From: Limnoperna fortunei
Taxonomy: Eukaryota; Mollusca; Bivalvia; Mytilida; Modiolidae
Assembly (NCBI GenBank): GCA_944474755.1
Contig: OX104113.1
Location: 22,820,432 to 22,884,431 of the forward strand
DNA length: 64,000 nt
Direction of reading: 5' to 3'
Every line of letters begins with the position of its first letter. The stretch's first letter is position 1. A program made the translations under genes and the position numbers. The notes under the pieces are model-generated. The model ran no database searches. It was given only the letters and a program-made list of their open reading frames with translations, and was not told the DNA's origin. Of this stretch, positions 22,220 through 34,069 are shown in pieces.

Positions 22220-25200
22220 TGACAACCTTATCCATGATAACTTAAAAGTCCGGAATTATACATAAGCACAATAGCGAAAACGTATTGGAGATTCGCAGCT
22301 CCACACAATAACGACCCTTTTGTAGTTTTGAAAAAGAATGGAATAATTTTAGCCATACAGAAGACTTGATTTTTCGTCATTAACTTAGTATGGTCGATAC
22401 GTTGATCCGTTCATTTTTCAGAACTTATTGAATATTTGTAAATTTGTTCTCGTCATGAATATTGCTAAAATACTGACAGCTGCTGGTCGTTAAGTTACCA
22501 CAGAAAACACACAGTGCTCCAGGCTTAATATGATATCCAAATTAAGGTTAAAAAAATGTTTAAAAAACACATGGACTTCCCGATAATCAAGATTACGTGT
22601 GGCAAACTGTTTTTTCTACAATAGAAAATACAGTTATCGAGAACAAACGTAGTTAGCAAAAACCGTCGTGAATTTGTCATACACAAAAAACCTTGTTCAT
22701 TATTGCGGACATTAAGTTGAATCTTTATATCGATTACATACACGAGCGTTTCATGCCGATAAATTGACAACGACACAGTGCCTTTTAAACTATTTATTAT
22801 CATTACATGTTTCGTTTCTGTATTAGAGCGACATTACTACCACTTAACAGCAATGTATCATTATGATGACCAATCAAATGAGCTGTTATATTTTAATTAG
22901 AAACAATGACAAAACTAGATACGTCAGTGAATTTTCTATTTAATACAGAAACTACTACATATAATGAAAAGTTACAATGATAGATAACAAGACGTCAACG
23001 TGTACGAGGAAAATGCACAAGAAAACCTAAAAAAATAATTCAGGAACAGAGCGGGTGGCAAGATTAAATTAAAAAGATGTATAAGGAGATATATGGCTGC
23101 ACTATGAACGATGACATTATGTATATCATGGCCAGATGAACTAAAACCTTGTTAGTTGGTGAAATGGGCTGAGGAAGGAGAACCCAAGAAAACTGTCAAA
23201 AAGACAGTCCACAAGTCCAAGAAACCGTTAAACTTGAGTACCTAGAGATGGATTTTAATCGATGAAGATATGTGATATTGCCAGCAACCGTATCTGAAGC
23301 ATATTTGAATTTGACTGTTGTAAATATAAATAGATAATGTTCAAACTGGTGAATGTTGAGATATCGTGTGCATTAGAAGTCTATGGAAAAAATCTTACCA
23401 TTAAATGATAGGAGACATCAAAAACCACTTAATTTTAGTCTTAGGCCGTGGAACGTGTAGTTGTTCTAATGTTGAAAATAAATAACAGAAACCTGTCATG
23501 ATTAATTCTGTAAACAAAAGCCTACAAAATCACACATTTAACCTATGCTGTTATTTGAATTGCCTGGTCTTTTTTTTAAGGGAAAATGCATTTAAAAGAA
23601 TTAAGATTAGAACACCCTCTAGACTATCAAGAATCGAATTGACATGAAACTACTTTTTTAGGACTCATGGGGATGGAACGCAAAGGTTTCATGGAAGTAA
23701 TATCTCTTTGCTGTATTTTATATGAACATTACCAGGCGCTTTCTTGAATCAATAATGAATCTAATTACTGAGAAGTCTCTGGAAAAAAGGTAAACTATTG
23801 TCCTAGAAAACGGTTTTTGTTAAAATTTATAATGAACAATTACTAGGACGGATATGTTCACAAATTTATGTTCGTATTATTTTTTGAAGAACACCGAATA
23901 ACAACAACATTGGAGGTCAGTTCAAAAGTATCCATTAAGATCATTGGTCGTTTCAAAATTAACTTGGCAATAACGACATTATTTAATTTGACGTCATCGA
24001 GGCTATGCTGGATCTTAATCAGAATATTTTCTTGCGGCTGACAAATTTATTGTATTTCGTAAAATAAAATAGTAACTTAAAATCATTATTGGTATGTTTT
24101 GTATATAAGTCATACAATTAGATGGTTCATACTAATAGTGTTTCTTCAAAGAAATTAAATCGGAAGAAGATATATCCCTTCAAGCAATGGTAAAATGACT
24201 GTGTGCCGGAACGCCAACATTTTGAAAGATCATAGAACATTGTAGGCTCTCATTAGTGAGGATTAAGGGGTCTCCCATACAGGGTAGTTAGTTAACTGTA
24301 AAGGTAAAATTGTGCAATATTGTACTGTGGTAATGAATTATATTGAGTGATAGTATTTGTATATATATGCCTTGTGAATTTAACAGTTCTGTCTTCAGGC
24401 AATAAATACTGAGCAAAAATTATATAAATTTTAAAAACAGATTTTAAGAAATATTTGGTATAAAAATACTATAAATAATTAAAACGCATGTGTTCAGTCT
24501 TGCCCTGCATGGTTGATAATGACTTTACGGTCAGTTGCTATGGTTTTTGGTGTACAAAGCAAGTGGTCCCAACTCAGAAAATGTATAGTTGCTAAGGACC
24601 TTCAGTCGGTTGCTATGGACAACATGTAACTTCCAGTCATAAAATATGATATTTGAATTCAGATAGTGATCCCGATTCAGTTTCCCTTGTACTGTCCGCT
24701 TCAATTTTGTACGGTTAAAGTGTTATTGTATAAAAACTGTTTACGGTGTCGGCCATTTTGGCTGCCCATAACCATTCGACTTTGGCCTTAAATCGAAGGG
24801 CTTGTTATGACGCTCACAAAAAACCATATGTTTGTTATATTATCTCTGACGGTTTAAAAGCCAAACACTGATTAGCCGAAATGTGTCAAGTACCATAACT
24901 CGAAAACGGTTTGTCGCACAGTTTTCGACCCTTATATTAAATGTAGATCTCAATGAGAGGAACATTTTTCTGATATATTGTCTGCTTCAATTTTTTATGG
25001 TTTTTTGAGTTATATTGAAAAGAAATTTCAATGGCGGCCATTTTGAAAAATGGTGTAAAATATGTAATACCAACCCTCATATCTACTTGGAAACAAAGTT
25101 TTGTGGAAATCAAACAACTTTGACATTTTCAACAAACCTCGCGTCCATAAACCACTAAAAAACAATACTAATGTGATTTTAAAAATGTCGGGAACACACC

Positions 25201-25880
25201 GGTAAAATATATACAAACAGCAGACGTTTGATGTAAATCAATTCATTGTTAATCATGGCAAGTTATGTAATTACAATGGATTAATTAACGGGGTTTCTTT
25301 CTGATTTCCAGTTTTATGTTATAAAGTTGAAAAAATTACATCAAAAGGAAGAAATTAATCTGTTATAAATCACTGATAAGCAGAGTAGCTCCTTGGTCTG
25401 GTTTTAGCTCAAGTTTGGTTCAGAAGACTTTTCATGGAACTACACAATTTGAAATTAAAATGTATATCAGTTAGTTTACACAATGCTGACTGGAATGCAT
25501 ATACTTTATTTTGTTACCGTCTTTTCCTGCTACTGAGATAAACCTAAAGCGCAAAAAACCCACAAGTTATGAATGAATTTATTTAATGGCTTTAAATATT
25601 TTATTTATTTTGAGTTACGCATGATGCGAGTATTCGATAGAATATGCTTTGCAAGTAGAAAGCAAAGATTATAAAGAAAATCAACCATTCATACCATATT
25701 TGTCATCAACTGATTACACCAATCGTTCATCGAAGTGTTTATTAGTTCTTTTAATTTCAAAGATAAAGTTGAAGACTTTTTAAAACAAAATAGATGTGTA
25801 GTTTTCTTCAGGATCTGGCCCTAGCGCCACAAAACCCTTTTTAAGTAAGAATGTTTTACTCATCACGAGAATTTTCTCAA
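22220..25880. other. Intergenic with repeat fragments, no gene
   Basis: Contains a SINE-like tail fragment at 22,440-22,494 and a short R1 piece at about 23,185-23,245. Around 24,690-25,045 two loosely related segments carry gtccgcttcaatttt/gtctgcttcaatttttt and cggccattttg/cggccattttga. The minus open frame 22,525-22,803 is the longest here but shows no recognisable domain. Confidence 0.45.
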
Positions 25881-25948
25881 TTACCATGACAGCAGAGAAA
25901 AGCGAACGTTTTGATTGGATGAAATTGATAAAATCGTCATTTTCTATG

Positions 25949-26017
25949 GCCAAGGGTTACGATCCGATACTCTTATCTTCACGTAAGATAATAGTATCAG
26001 ATCGTAACCCGTGGCTA
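25949..26017. repeat. Near-perfect inverted repeat, about 30-bp arms
   Basis: ggccaagggttacgatccga at 25,949 onward pairs with the sequence ending atcgtaacccgtggc at about 26,015. The loop is only about cacg. The overlapping open frame (25,886-26,083) is unlikely to be a gene because one half mirrors the other. Confidence 0.7.
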
Positions 26018-26724
26018 GCGAATTCGTTTGTGGCACCCAGGCTCGAGGAAATACACACAATAAACATAAGTCGTCAGGATTAAATCAAATAAGGTTATAG
26101 ACGATACAATTTTATGTTAATCAATGCGTGTTGTCACTGTCTATCAATAGGTTCTATTATTTTATTTTTGATTCCGGTCACTTCCAGTCTTCAGTATATT
26201 TCAGATTAAACGATTTCGCATGTTCTTTATTCTTGTGGGAAACGTTAATTTATTTACTATAATCGTAACAAGGAAATAATTTTTCTGTTTATCAAAGTAG
26301 ATCGTTTCTACATCATAAATGAATAAAACGGATTTACTTTGCTTTTATCTTTTATGAATAAAGTGGACGGTTATGTGAATGCGTGCATCTTGCTTTGTTC
26401 TAAATATCCTAAATTAATATCACAGTCTGGACACAACCAACGTCAAGGCCGTTTATTCTTCCATAAAGAATATTAAGTGTTCTAGAAACATGCGTTGCGA
26501 TGTTGATGCTTATATCAAAATATATTCTGCGATGACTTCTTGTATATTTATGTTAATTAGGAATATAAAGTGATTTAAATAGTAATGAATGCACCTGCCT
26601 TTTATAAATAAATTATTTTAAACAGATAGAGTAAATTCATAGTTTTCAATTGTATAAACTCTTAGCAGTCTCGAATAGTAAAATCGTCTTTAATTAAATT
26701 GAAAGGGATTACAAATCTATTAGG

Positions 26725-26978
26725 CAGGCGCGTAGCTGCCTATACGCGAGTACGCAGCTGAATCCACATTATTTTGACAAAAAAAATTTTTTTAGTAAAA
26801 AAATGTGGTTTGAAATTCAGCCTAAAATAAATGGATTTTCGTTGGTCAAGAAAGCTCTCCGGAGGCCCCAAAACGCACCAAATTGCACCATTTATTTCAA
26901 AATTTTCAGGGGGGCATGCCTCCTGACCCCCCTAGATTATTTTGAATCCACATTCTTTATAGGCTAGCTACGCGCCTG
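26725..26978. mobile_element. Non-autonomous TIR element, 254 bp
   Basis: It begins CAGGCGCGTAGCTGCCTAT and ends with the reverse complement of CAGGCGCGTAGCTAGCCTAT. ttagg precedes the left end and ttaggg follows the right end, a possible short target duplication. gaatccacat occurs near both ends. The interior has a G6/C6 pair around catgcctcctgac. No transposase. A DNA-transposon MITE is the likely class; the superfamily is uncertain. Confidence 0.75.
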
Positions 26979-26984
26979 TTAGGG

Positions 26985-27767
26985 CTTTTAACACAACATC
27001 CAAACATCTTCAAGCCAAATCCCTATTACCAATTAAATTATTCTATACTCAAACACATATCATTTAATCATTTTTGTTTTATCTTGCATTTAATTCTTAA
27101 AGTATAGAAATAACGTTCTCGTTATTTAATCAGAATTAGTTGTTTATAAGAAAACAAAGTTGTATACCAGCAAATATTCCAAAGCTAGAGATCATTAATC
27201 AAAATTTACAACAATGCAAAAACTGCAGTGCACAGCGCTCTGAGCATCTTTTTTTACCAAACAACACAGAATACTATAGTATACCATAAAACAGCACAGA
27301 ACGACAAAAATACACCACTGAACTTTACAAATACACCAATGAACTACTGAAATACGCCACAGAACATTTCGGTATACAACCAGAGGCAAAGTTATTAGTT
27401 GTTTTCGTTCATATATATTAAATTTTGGTGTATTTCATGTACTCTTGATTGATTTTTGTCGGAAAATAAATCTTCAGATATGAATCCGTATGATTGGTTT
27501 TTCTTTCATGTGTTGTGATGTCTTTTTGTGTTTCCATTTTATATTTGTACGATAAAATTGTAAATAATCCACATTTTTACACAACTTTATAAGCCTTTTA
27601 AACACGTATTTTTAGTTTTCGTATGTTGTTTACACGCAACACGAGACATGTAAACTACAAAAAAGCTGGAAATATTCGTATTTTCGTCACTTCAAAAATC
27701 TGTCGACTATTATGGCGAGGCCGTGGGCGAGGCATTGGTTAATTTTATGTTGTTTTTTCTTTTTCAG
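26985..27767. other. Probable upstream intron of the globin gene
   Basis: No exon was found here. It ends in a strong polypyrimidine tract and AG (ttttttctttttcag) at 27,767. The globin first exon is expected at or left of this stretch but was not located. Confidence 0.5.
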
Positions 27768-27993
27768 ATTATTCGACAAATTTCCAGACGTGCAAGATAT
27801 TTTTGTGCCTTTCCGTGGTTTATCCGCCGATGAGCTCAGAACTAATATTAAATTACGTGAACACGGCCTCAGAGTAATGGGAACTATCGAGAAATGTATA
27901 GCAAGAATAGATAAAACAGAAAAACTAGAAAGTCTCATGGCGGAGTTAGGGCAAAAACATATTTTATTTAATACACGAATTCAATATTTTGAT
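27768..27993 (+). CDS. Globin, middle exon (helices B-end to G-start)
   Basis: The exon follows ttttcag and ends at GAT/gtaagt. It begins with the third base of a codon (phase 2) and ends in phase 0. These are the classical globin intron positions B12.2 and G7.0. The translation starts LFDKFPDVQDIF, with the CD-corner Phe region. It continues with LREHGLRVM, whose His fits the distal E7 position, and ELGQKHILF, whose His fits the proximal F8 position. The RVMGTIEKCIARID stretch recalls neuroglobin/globin-X-type invertebrate globins. Expected to bind haem and oxygen. The in-frame ATG at 27,712 lies in the intron and is not the start. Exon 1 (A-B helices) is missing from my model, so the gene is partial as annotated. 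Confidence 0.85.
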
Positions 27994-29109
27994 GTAAGTA
28001 GCAAGAATAAAGTACTTGTATTATAGCGAGCATCGCAGATCTATGCGAACTATACGGTTTATATGCATGTGTGTAAAAAAAGTCTCGTGATCCATTTGAA
28101 CAAACTCATTTCAGAAGGTAGTTGAGCTATCAGAAGAAAATATTGTAGACGAACGCTAAATTTTAAATTTGACACAAATAATTTTGACATCGATAAAATT
28201 GAAGTGTTTAATTTTTAAATATAAAACAAAAATATCGGACAAATTTTTTGCAATCTCAAAAATTTTTTGTGACGTCACCAACACATTAAAAACAAAAGAC
28301 GTCACGTCCCCAATGGATGCAGAGGCACTGTTAGGGTGCTCTGAAGTGAAGTCATGAACCATATAATATGAAATGCTCGCGTCTATATTCATATTATTAT
28401 ATAAAGTTTAAGAATGCTTCCTGTTACGTTAAAACAGTAGCAGTGGTTAGTCTAACTTACCTGAATAATAAACATTCTGTACTCATACCATAACTACGAA
28501 TGGATTTCAATAATAGGCAGTAAATGGACAGACTATTCTAAATGATATCAGCAAAAACCAAAATAATAAAAATATTTAAAAATTATTGCTCTTTGCTATG
28601 TATCCTTATTTCAAATAAATTTGTTATGTATCATTATTTCAAATAAAATGTGATCAAAGATACCAAGGTGATTATCAAAATCGCGATTACACACACAGAT
28701 GCTTTAAGCAAATGAAATTGTAAAATTACGAATTTGCAAATGTTTGTTTGTTTTAATTGGGGTTTAATAGGATTTTGTGTTCTGTTAATAATTTTTTCAG
28801 CAATTTGTGTACAGCTACATCAGTATGCAATTTAATTTTTATTGCGAAAGGAATCCGGTGAAATCCATCGACCTTCGGCTGACAAAAATTGTGAACGCTG
28901 TAATTTTAATTTTAATCGCTAATGTTAATTTTAGATAATTCCAATGCAAAAAAAGAGAAAAAAGCATTAGTATCTTAACGACATTCTATTGTACATACAA
29001 AATTTACACTCGCTACTGTAAACTTGAGCACGAATAACTGTTTTTCCAAACATTTGTTTATTTATATTGTCTACCATACACACTAATAAAACCCAACTTT
29101 GTTTTGTAG
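27994..29109 (+). other. Globin intron (G7.0)
   Basis: 1,116 bp between GAT/gtaagt and gttttgtag/TTG, phase 0. It is AT-rich and holds the CRE-like pair but no other feature I recognise. Confidence 0.8.
28270..28305. promoter_or_regulatory. CRE-like TGACGTCA and second GACGTCACG in the globin intron
   Basis: TGACGTCA at 28,270-28,277 is a full palindromic CRE consensus. AGACGTCACGT follows about 20 bases later. A function as an enhancer is only a guess. The complementary open frames across this stretch are not genes. Confidence 0.3.
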
Positions 29110-29241
29110 TTGATAATTCCACAGTTGTTGCACGCCTTGGCCCCAATCATCGGTGACAATTGGACACCGGAAGTTGAAGATGCGTGGTCGGATTTTCTTA
29201 AATACATTACAAATATCATGAAGAAAGCTATGACCATATGA
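29110..29241 (+). CDS. Globin, last exon (helices G-H and stop)
   Basis: It begins after gttttgtag in phase 0 with LIIPQLLHALAPIIGDNWTP. It continues to AWSDFLKYITNIMKKAM and ends at TGA (29,239-29,241): 43 residues plus stop. The G-N-W and A-W-x-x-F-L-x-x-I pattern is the usual end of the globin fold. It joins the exon at 27,768-27,993 without frame problems. No AATAAA was seen just downstream, so the 3' end of the mRNA is undefined. Confidence 0.85.
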   Translation: MIIPQLLHALAPIIGDNWTPEVEDAWSDFLKYITNIMKKAMTI

Positions 29242-29496
29242 CTGATCAGCTGTTAATGTGTTGACGTCGGACGATTGGTCAAAATTTAAGTCCGAAAAAG
29301 TACTGTGATTTGTAATATCATATCACCAACAGACAATCATCAAAATTAATGTTGTGTTTTATATATCTATAATTATAACTATTATTATTCTTTCTTGCAA
29401 TATCAAATTATGTGATTATTTTCAATACCAGTAAATATAGACGTAACGTCAGGTGTTCGTACTGGTCGTCAAAAACGGGGTATATACGGCTAGGTT

Positions 29497-29725
29497 TACG
29501 GCGTTATACTCGAAAGATATATACTGAATCTAACAACAGTGGGAGGGAGACGGAAAAAATCTCACTCAGACACTCTAATGAAAAGATTTCTGAACTCAAA
29601 CCAGGCTGGGCCGAGACTACTAGAAATCTTTCACGTGGTTGTCCGAGATTTTATCGTTTGATTCTATTTCTCACCAATGCGTTTAAAAAATCCGGTGCTG
29701 TTCTGTTGGAAATGTCAACAAATAG
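29497..29725. repeat. Dispersed repeat R2, copy 2
   Basis: It ends atccggtgctgttctgttgg, matching 15,430-15,655 in the same orientation, and lies about 250 bp after the globin stop. The 105-residue open frame at 29,412-29,729 lies over it and is not called as a gene. Confidence 0.55.
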
Positions 29726-29729
29726 TTAA

Positions 29730-30520
29730 CTACCCTGATAGATGAAGGATATCTCAACCGGCTAAAAATAGGTACGCCGCTGTCTCATTACTGAAATAAT
29801 GTTTCGAATACAAATATTTTTGGGTCTAACATGTAACATTATTAATTGCAAAACCACTATTGACTTCTTAAAGAAATATATTGAAAAAATAATATACGCT
29901 TTTAGTGATTATTTAAAACCCCGATTCAACGATATTTTTGTCCCAAATAACAAACGAAGTTTGTGAATGCGGTGCAGCTTTCATATTTTCTGCAAACTCC
30001 TATAAAATCGTCATTGGCAATTTACTGCCATACGTAATTGCGTTTAATGAAACTAAGACGTTATTGGCAGTTTTGCCTGCGGAAGGTCATGTAGACTGTT
30101 TTTTCATGAACCAGTTTTTAACACCAGTGAAGCAATTCAATGCATAAGAAATACCGGAAAATGGCAGCTGGTAGGAAAATGTGTCACGTAAATGTTTTTT
30201 TCTCATAGATTATATTTAGGGAGTTTCGTGCTCGTAAAGCCTAATTTTACGAAAAAGACCACTTTGACTAAGGGTGGAAATAGTGTTACACTTACGATTG
30301 TTTTGGAAAAGATAACATACAAATTTACTCTTTGAAAATAAATTACAGCAATGAAACTCGGGATATAAATTAATATGAAAATATGGTAGGTTATGATCCG
30401 GGTCAGGCACCGCCCCCAGGGCCAGCATGCTGACTTCTTTATTTTTGTAAAGAATAAAGCTGAAGAGGAAGACATAGATGGGATGAAATGACTATTCAGA
30501 AAACTATGGATGCAAGGGAA
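29730..30520. other. Intergenic, one unsupported open frame
   Basis: The frame at about 29,938-30,147 (69 residues, with CECGAAFIFSANSYKIVIGN) looks compositionally protein-like. It has no ATG near its start and no clear acceptor, so it is left uncalled. The minus open frame at 30,203-30,532 runs into the TIR element. Confidence 0.4.
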
Positions 30521-30526
30521 AACCAC

Positions 30527-30978
30527 CCTCACAAGTCAGGGTTTCTGTGTCCCCATGTGTTCAAGAAACCCTGACAAACTTAGCTAGGAAATTTCCGGGC
30601 TGGAAGTCAATATTTTGAGTGGCTACATCATACCTTAAAGTAGCCAATCAAAGCTCGCTTTCTTTCACGACTTGGTTAGGGGATATCCCGATGTCGAATG
30701 TAAATAAACCGAACGGATGTGTTGCAAAGACCATGTGAAAATCAGTGTATTTTGTACAGTAGTGTTTTTAGTTTGTTAAAACTGCGTTATTTATTAGTTG
30801 CATTACTTTTTTCCCACTCAAAATGAGTAAGTATGACTACTGCCAAACACTTGCTTTTTTCAAGCAATTTCATTAGTTGATATTTTGAATGATTGACGTC
30901 ATGAACATTTTCTAGCCCGGGAATTTCCTAGCTAAGTTTGTCAGGGTTTCGTGGACACAGAAATTCTGACTTGTGAGG
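30527..30978. mobile_element. TIR element of about 450 bp with about 65-70-bp inverted termini
   Basis: The left end starts cctcacaagtcagggtttct and runs through aaaccctgacaaacttagct and aggaaatttccgggctgg. The right end is its reverse complement with small indels: ctagcccgggaatttcctag ... cttgtgagg, ending at 30,978. The left arm has about 10 extra bases (catgtgttcaa). The interior of about 300 bp has no transposase. A MITE-like element is the simplest reading; the target duplication is not clear. Confidence 0.8.
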
Positions 30979-30984
30979 ATGAGG

Positions 30985-31925
30985 AAAAACATGAAGTTCA
31001 ACAAACATATTTCCACAGTGCTGAAGTGTTAATTCGCGATTCTATAAAAAAACCGGCACATGCAGTCATTAGTTAACATTGTCTTTCTAAAGCGACGTCA
31101 TTTTACATAGACACGAACACCTAACGTAACGTCATAGTTATTCTTAAACGAGGCGTTGATTACTTCAGTCTAGTTTGAGTTATCTTTCTCATCGCGCTTT
31201 TTTTTATGTTCTACGATAGACTGCCAATAATTAAAGATATTTATGTCAGTAAGTCAATATAATGTTCAGAAATCGTGATCCGCATCTATTGATGACATAA
31301 CAATAAAAAGAGCACACGTCGCCTGTACTATTACGCAACGAGTCGTATAAGTTATGAATATCGCATTGTATGCTACAACCTTATAATTAAATTTATAAAT
31401 TTAATTTTAATGTGGAAGTAACAAGTTGCAGAAATGTTACCGCAGAATATCATTGCATTCATACAACGCTAAATAATCAGGGCTTCCAAAACTATTTCTT
31501 AGAAAACCGTGAGAAAACCCAGGTATAATCTTCAGGTAACAAACAAAATAATATGTACTACCAGGAGCATAATTTTAAAATGAATAAAACGTGTATTCTA
31601 AAATGTTTTCAGTCGTAATGAAAATCATTGAGTCTACTGTTTAAGTTAGTTTATAATAAGGGACCAATAACTTTCATATTGGGGAAGGGACTAGGATTTT
31701 CGTTTTGACAGAAATTTGTTTTCGTCACTGAGTCATCACATGAATTTGTTGAAAATGTATGTGGATTATTTGGAGTAAATGTGTGATACTGAAAGTAAAA
31801 TATATTCCGGGCCCACCACATGAGAAAATGATTGGCCCAAAAATTTCTCCCACAATTAAGTAACTCGTGACCAGTGTTTAATTAGAACATAGTAAAAGCA
31901 TTTTCTTATAGTCGCTCTTATTGTA
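30985..31925. other. Intergenic, nothing recognised
   Basis: AT-rich sequence with no coding, RNA or repeat signal that I can support. Confidence 0.45.
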
Positions 31926-31929
31926 TCTC

Positions 31930-32745
31930 CTATGTTCTACTGCGTTTATAGGAAATGATGACATGACCAATTACACTTGGTAACAATTTAGTGAACTGTG
32001 CTCGCGTGTTCATCCTGTTAACATGGACCATTTTAAATGCATTTATATTGTGGTCTAAAGATAAGTGGTCTGACCCATACAATAACAAATTTACATTTAC
32101 AGGCAAGTTAAAATTAATAGTATGTAATGTTTCTGCTCTGATCGGATTGTAATTATTACAATGCAAAAGAAATAATAGTGTTGATTCTACCTGACCAGTT
32201 TGGAGAATTAATTATGTTTCACAGGAACAGATGTTCATTAAGATAGCTATTGTTCATGGAAGCCTTGTGTGTAGTATTTTCCCCTGTCTTGATCCGGTAT
32301 AATAATATTTTGGACTGACAATGCTACGTGGCTCTAGTTTATTTTTAAAAGCACAACGCAAGATAAAGTTGCGGGCATCCAGTGGTAATATTTATTCCAA
32401 CCAGTATAGTTGAGGGAAGAAAATATTACGAATAGAAACTTGTTCGCGTGCGAATGTTCACAAAATTGTGAATATTTGTTGATCGCCAACTAAATTTGGA
32501 ATAAGGTCGCATAGATAATCCGGAGCCTCTGTTAATTATCTTATATAACGTTATAATTCTGTGTTTCTCCCTCCTTGCCGAAAGTGTTTCCACACTCTGT
32601 TTCTTGATATCGATAGACGTTAATTTTGTCCCTCCCGTGACAATACGCTTAGCTTCAAAAACTATACTATATTGTTCTAAATGAGAACGAATCGAAGACG
32701 TTCTATATATATTAAACATTTAAGAGCCCTTTTGTCCCGACTCTA
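31930..32745 (-). pseudogene. Non-LTR retrotransposon ORF2 3' part (3' segment of an inverted copy)
   Basis: On the minus strand SHLEQYSIVFEAKRIVTG (about 32,610-32,690) is the typical region after the RT palm of CR1/Jockey-like LINEs. KLTSIDIKKQSVETLSARRE and LYKIINRG follow, then FLPSTI near 32,410, and near 32,000-32,160 CNNYNPIRAETLHTINFN and LLLYGSDHLS, typical of the ORF2 C-terminus. Two in-frame blocks (32,426-32,719 and 31,930-32,166) are separated by stops, so it is inactive. The missing upstream RT part lies next to it in the opposite orientation. Confidence 0.75.
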
Positions 32746-32749
32746 TAAG

Positions 32750-33520
32750 TCCTCGTTTACTGAAAGAAGCATCATCAATATTAAAATATCCATTGTCTAT
32801 GTCTTGCTTTCCTAATGAATCCATTAGAATATCCAACGGTTTCGGGAAAGCTCCACACAGTGGCAAAGAAATAAGAGTTGTTTTTGTGACATAAGTAAGG
32901 TTTTGACCGCGTATGGCACAAGAGACTCTTATTTAAAGTTTCAAATTATGGTGTGAATGGAAATATGTTAAACTGGTTTAAAAATTATCTGTAGGAGAGA
33001 GAGAAACTGGTAGTTCTTAGCGTCGGTATCTCTGAATGAAATGAAGGGCTCCTGCTTAGGTCCTCTATTATTTTTATTGTTTATTAATGACATAATATAC
33101 GATATAGATGCATGTATTAAGCTTTTTGCAGATGACACAAATTTATATAATAGTAGACCACCCGATTTCAGCTAAACAAGGTTCTCGAAAATATTCATAG
33201 CTGGTCAAAGAAATGGTTAGTCATATCAGTCCGAAAAAAAACCGAAACATTAACCGTATCTCGGAAATCAGTCAAGCCTACACATCCGCCTATAAGTATG
33301 GTTGCATACTATTCAAGAAGTTTCAAGCCATAAACATTTAGGCCTATATTTTTCTATCAATGGTTCCTGGCATGACCACATTTACTTTATTGAAAATAAA
33401 GCTATAAACGGGTTAACTTTTTAGGACTAGTTATATTCTTGAGAAAATGTATTTCTCATATCTTTGAATATGGCGATGTCATATGGCGTAATCATACCCA
33501 ATACCTACTTAGTATTCAAA
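32750..33520 (+). pseudogene. Non-LTR retrotransposon RT palm region (inverted 5' segment)
   Basis: On the plus strand the order is SGKEIRVVF (about 32,859), FDRVWHK-like remains with a frameshift (about 32,893), NYGVNGNMLNWFKNYL (about 32,944), GSCLGPLLFLLFINDI (about 33,047) and LFADDTNLY (about 33,119), which holds the catalytic DD. SWSKKW-like remains, SPKKTETLTVS, HKHLGLYFS (about 33,329) and FEYGDVIW (about 33,462) follow. Stops and frameshifts are present. This is exactly the stretch missing from the minus-strand segment at 31,930-32,745. Confidence 0.8.
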
Positions 33521-33598
33521 TGAAAAAGCATCAGTTTTCACTGACGTAAAAATATAACTTAATCCAAGTGTAGAACTAGTTTAATAAATCCGGATTTC

Positions 33599-34018
33599 AA
33601 ATTAACAGTAATACAAAACTTTAGCAAATCTTACTCGGAAATAAATAAATTGGCGTAAAACAATACTGGTGTAGAAAGGTAAAGCGGCATATAATATACG
33701 TGATTAACCGTATTAGACACATCAAACAGATAACATTCTAATATAACCCTCAGATGACCCCGTAGTCCAGTTTGAATATCCACTGGTTACATAAACTCCG
33801 GATTTCGCGTCATAGTCTGATGTTTTAGTCTATCAAATTAACAGTAATACAAAACTTAAGCAAATCTTACTCGAAAAAAATAAATTGGCGTAAAACAATA
33901 CTGGTGTAGAAAGGTAAAGCGGCATATAATATACGTGATTAACCGTATTATCAAACAGATAACATTCTAATATAACCCTCAGACCCCGTAGTCCAGTTTG
34001 AATATCCACTGGTTACAA
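33599..34018. repeat. 236-bp tandem duplication, two near-identical copies
   Basis: aaattaacagtaatacaaaa starts at 33,599 and again at 33,835. The copies match through cttactcg, ttggcgtaaaacaatactgg, ggtaaagcggcatataatat, tataaccctcag and gtttgaatatccactggtta. They differ by a few substitutions and small deletions. Copy 2 stops about 50 bp earlier, at about 34,018. Confidence 0.88.
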
Positions 34019-34069
34019 ATCACCTGCAAACGAACCGGGCAACTGGAGAAAATCCTTTTACCTTCTTTT

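Noticed and set aside
22525..22803. 92-residue minus-strand open frame
   Set aside because: Unrecognised, lies in repeat-like DNA, and has no splice or promoter context.
27712..27767. ATG at 27,712 as start of the globin protein
   Set aside because: The first residues (a poly-Phe run) come from the polypyrimidine tract of the intron; homology begins at the AG acceptor.
29938..30147. Possible 69-residue gene near the globin
   Set aside because: No ATG start, no clear splice acceptor, no recognisable domain; kept only as a note.
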